Shown piece by piece: positions 62,822 through 64,000 of a DNA stretch of 64,000 bases. The DNA is taken from contig NZ_RCVR01000022.1 of the NCBI RefSeq assembly GCF_016107305.1, forward strand, positions 1 through 64,000, read 5' to 3'. The position numbers and the translations under genes were made by a program. The notes beneath the pieces were generated by a model. That model searched no databases. It saw nothing but the letters and a program-made list of their open reading frames with translations, and was not told the DNA's origin. Within the stretch, counting starts at the first letter, position 1. The number at the start of each line of letters is the position of its first letter. The stretch comes from Roseomonas sp. KE2513 (GTDB lineage Bacteria > Pseudomonadota > Alphaproteobacteria > Acetobacterales > Acetobacteraceae).

Positions 62822-63784
62822 TCAGCCTTCCTCTCCCAACGACAGGCTCATGGGGACCTGCCGAATACGCCGCCGCAAGGTCACCACATCGTCGCGCCGC
62901 GGATGCGCCGTGCCGGCACTGGACACCGCCGCCGCACCTGCCGCCACGCCCCAGGCAAAGGCATCATCAACGGCGCGGCCCTGTGCCAGGCCCAGTGTCA
63001 TCGCTGCCAGGAAGCTGTCACCAGCTCCCACCGCGCCGCGTACCATCACGTCCAGCGCGGGCAGCCGGAGCGTCCCCTCGGCCGTCGCCAGCAGCGCTCC
63101 CTGATGGCCCAGCGTCACGGCCAGGCAGCGTAGCTTGCCCGAGCGCACCCATTTCAGCGCTTCCTCCTCCAACCGCGCCGGATCCCCTAGCTCGTGCCCC
63201 ACGAGGGCCTCGAACTCTCCCTGGCTCGGCTTTGCCAACTCTACTCCGCCCGCCTCCAGTGCCATCCGTAGTGGGGCACCGGAGGTATCGAGCACGAAGC
63301 GCATTCCCCGCCGCGCCGCGATGGCCGCCACCCGCGCGTAAAAGTCGTCTGGCACCCCTGCCGGCAAGCTGCCGCTCGCCACCAGCCAGCCCGCGCCCAC
63401 GGTGTCCAACGTCGCCAGGGCCGCGCTCCACTCGTCCTCGCGGATGTGCGGTCCCTCGGGCACGAAGCGGTATTCCTGACCCGCCCCCAGATCGAGCACC
63501 GTCTGGCTGATCCGTGTGCGGCCCTCGATGGGGATGCTCTTCCGCGGGACTCCTGCCTCGTCCAACAGCTCCTCCAGGAAGCGTCCTGTCACGCCGCTGG
63601 CCAGGATCACTGCCAGGGTTTCGCCGCCAAGCTCACGCACGACGCGCGATACGTTCACTCCGCCGCCGCCCGGATCCTGCCGCTCGTTGAAGGTCCGCAC
63701 CTTGCGCACGGGCTGCACCGCCCTGGCTTCGCTCGCGATATCGATCGTCGGGTTCAGCGTCAGTGTTGCGATCAACGGGGGCAT
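62822..63784 (-). CDS. PfkB-family hexose kinase (1-phosphofructokinase/PfkB-like)
   Basis: This 320-residue PfkB-family enzyme starts with LTLNPTIDIASEA and GGGGVNVSRVVRELGG, the pattern of 1-phosphofructokinase, tagatose-6-phosphate kinase and 6-phosphofructokinase II. The catalytic signature is GAVGAGDSFLAAMTLG and the C-terminus includes VSSAGTAHPRRDDV. Whether it acts on fructose-1-phosphate or fructose-6-phosphate cannot be told from the sequence. It is transcribed with glk. Confidence 0.88.
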   Translation of the reverse strand: MPPLIATLTLNPTIDIASEARAVQPVRKVRTFNERQDPGGGGVNVSRVVRELGGETLAVILASGVTGRFLEELLDEAGVPRKSIPIEGRTRISQTVLDLGAGQEYRFVPEGPHIREDEWSAALATLDTVGAGWLVASGSLPAGVPDDFYARVAAIAARRGMRFVLDTSGAPLRMALEAGGVELAKPSQGEFEALVGHELGDPARLEEEALKWVRSGKLRCLAVTLGHQGALLATAEGTLRLPALDVMVRGAVGAGDSFLAAMTLGLAQGRAVDDAFAWGVAAGAAAVSSAGTAHPRRDDVVTLRRRIRQVPMSLSLGEEG

Positions 63785-64000
63785 AATAGCGCTCTCCTGG
63801 GCCAGATACCGGATGTGAAGCAGACACGCCGCCTCTCCGGCGCATCCTGTATTACCCGCTCTGCGCCGGATCAGCGTCTTCCGTTTGGATCAGCCGCCCA
63901 GTGGGAGAGCAACAGCGGAAGCGTTCGCTGGCAGAGTTGGCCGCCAAGGTCACCTGCCATCCGCTACGAGCGCCGGGACGGCATCCACCCTGAGGAGCTC
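63785..64000. other. Right edge, unresolved
   Basis: The last 216 bp lie upstream of the PfkB-family kinase gene. Short frames run off the end on both strands, including a minus-strand frame that stops at 63950-63952, but none can be identified. Confidence 0.3.

Overview
The window is very GC-rich DNA from an alphaproteobacterium, most probably Acetobacteraceae and Roseomonas-like. That assignment is an inference from gene content: hslVU, a his block, gloB divergent from a methyltransferase, a bactofilin, tripartite tricarboxylate transporter parts with an extra Bug receptor, and DUF992/DUF2628/DUF4170 proteins. No rRNA, tRNA, CRISPR array or intact insertion sequence was seen. Genes are densely packed, many with 4-nt start/stop overlaps.

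Layout. 0-9.7 kb: amidohydrolase and Bug receptor (divergent), small-molecule enzymes (gloB, flavin reductase, cupin), AzlCD exporter, and a halogenase-like flavoprotein. 9.5-21 kb: housekeeping (hslVU, a TonB-like protein, hisB-DUF2628-hisH-GNAT-hisA-MFS, bactofilin, adenosine-kinase-like protein). 21-32 kb: DNA-repair pair (radical SAM plus UdgX), hldE, purH, SDR plus GH15. 32-38 kb: tctCBA and a two-gene secreted pair (a five-repeat Cys protein and an EF-hand protein). 38-48 kb: an eleven-gene minus-strand type II fatty-acid/aryl-polyene-like operon that makes a lipid or polyene, moves it out with an MMPL pump, and has an acyltransferase fused to a LolA-like domain. 48-51 kb: polysaccharide deacetylase and DEAD-box helicase. 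51-61 kb: a type I secretion locus (outer-membrane lipoprotein, FkbM methyltransferase, HlyB-like ABC transporter, HlyD) followed by a 516-residue protein built of about 63 perfect-phase Thr-rich octapeptides and a TPR/GT41 (OGT/SPINDLY-like) glycosyltransferase. 62-64 kb: pfkB-like kinase and glucokinase.

Two things stand out. First, a composite intergenic element of about 185-270 bp, made of up to four strong hairpins, occurs seven times. It is found only at junctions between converging genes (7 of 11 such junctions, none of the divergent or tandem ones). Its stems carry compensatory changes, so the folded form appears to be maintained; a bidirectional transcription-ending role is the simplest reading. 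Second, the 51-61 kb locus looks like a self-contained system for exporting, and probably O-glycosylating, a Thr-rich octapeptide-repeat surface protein.
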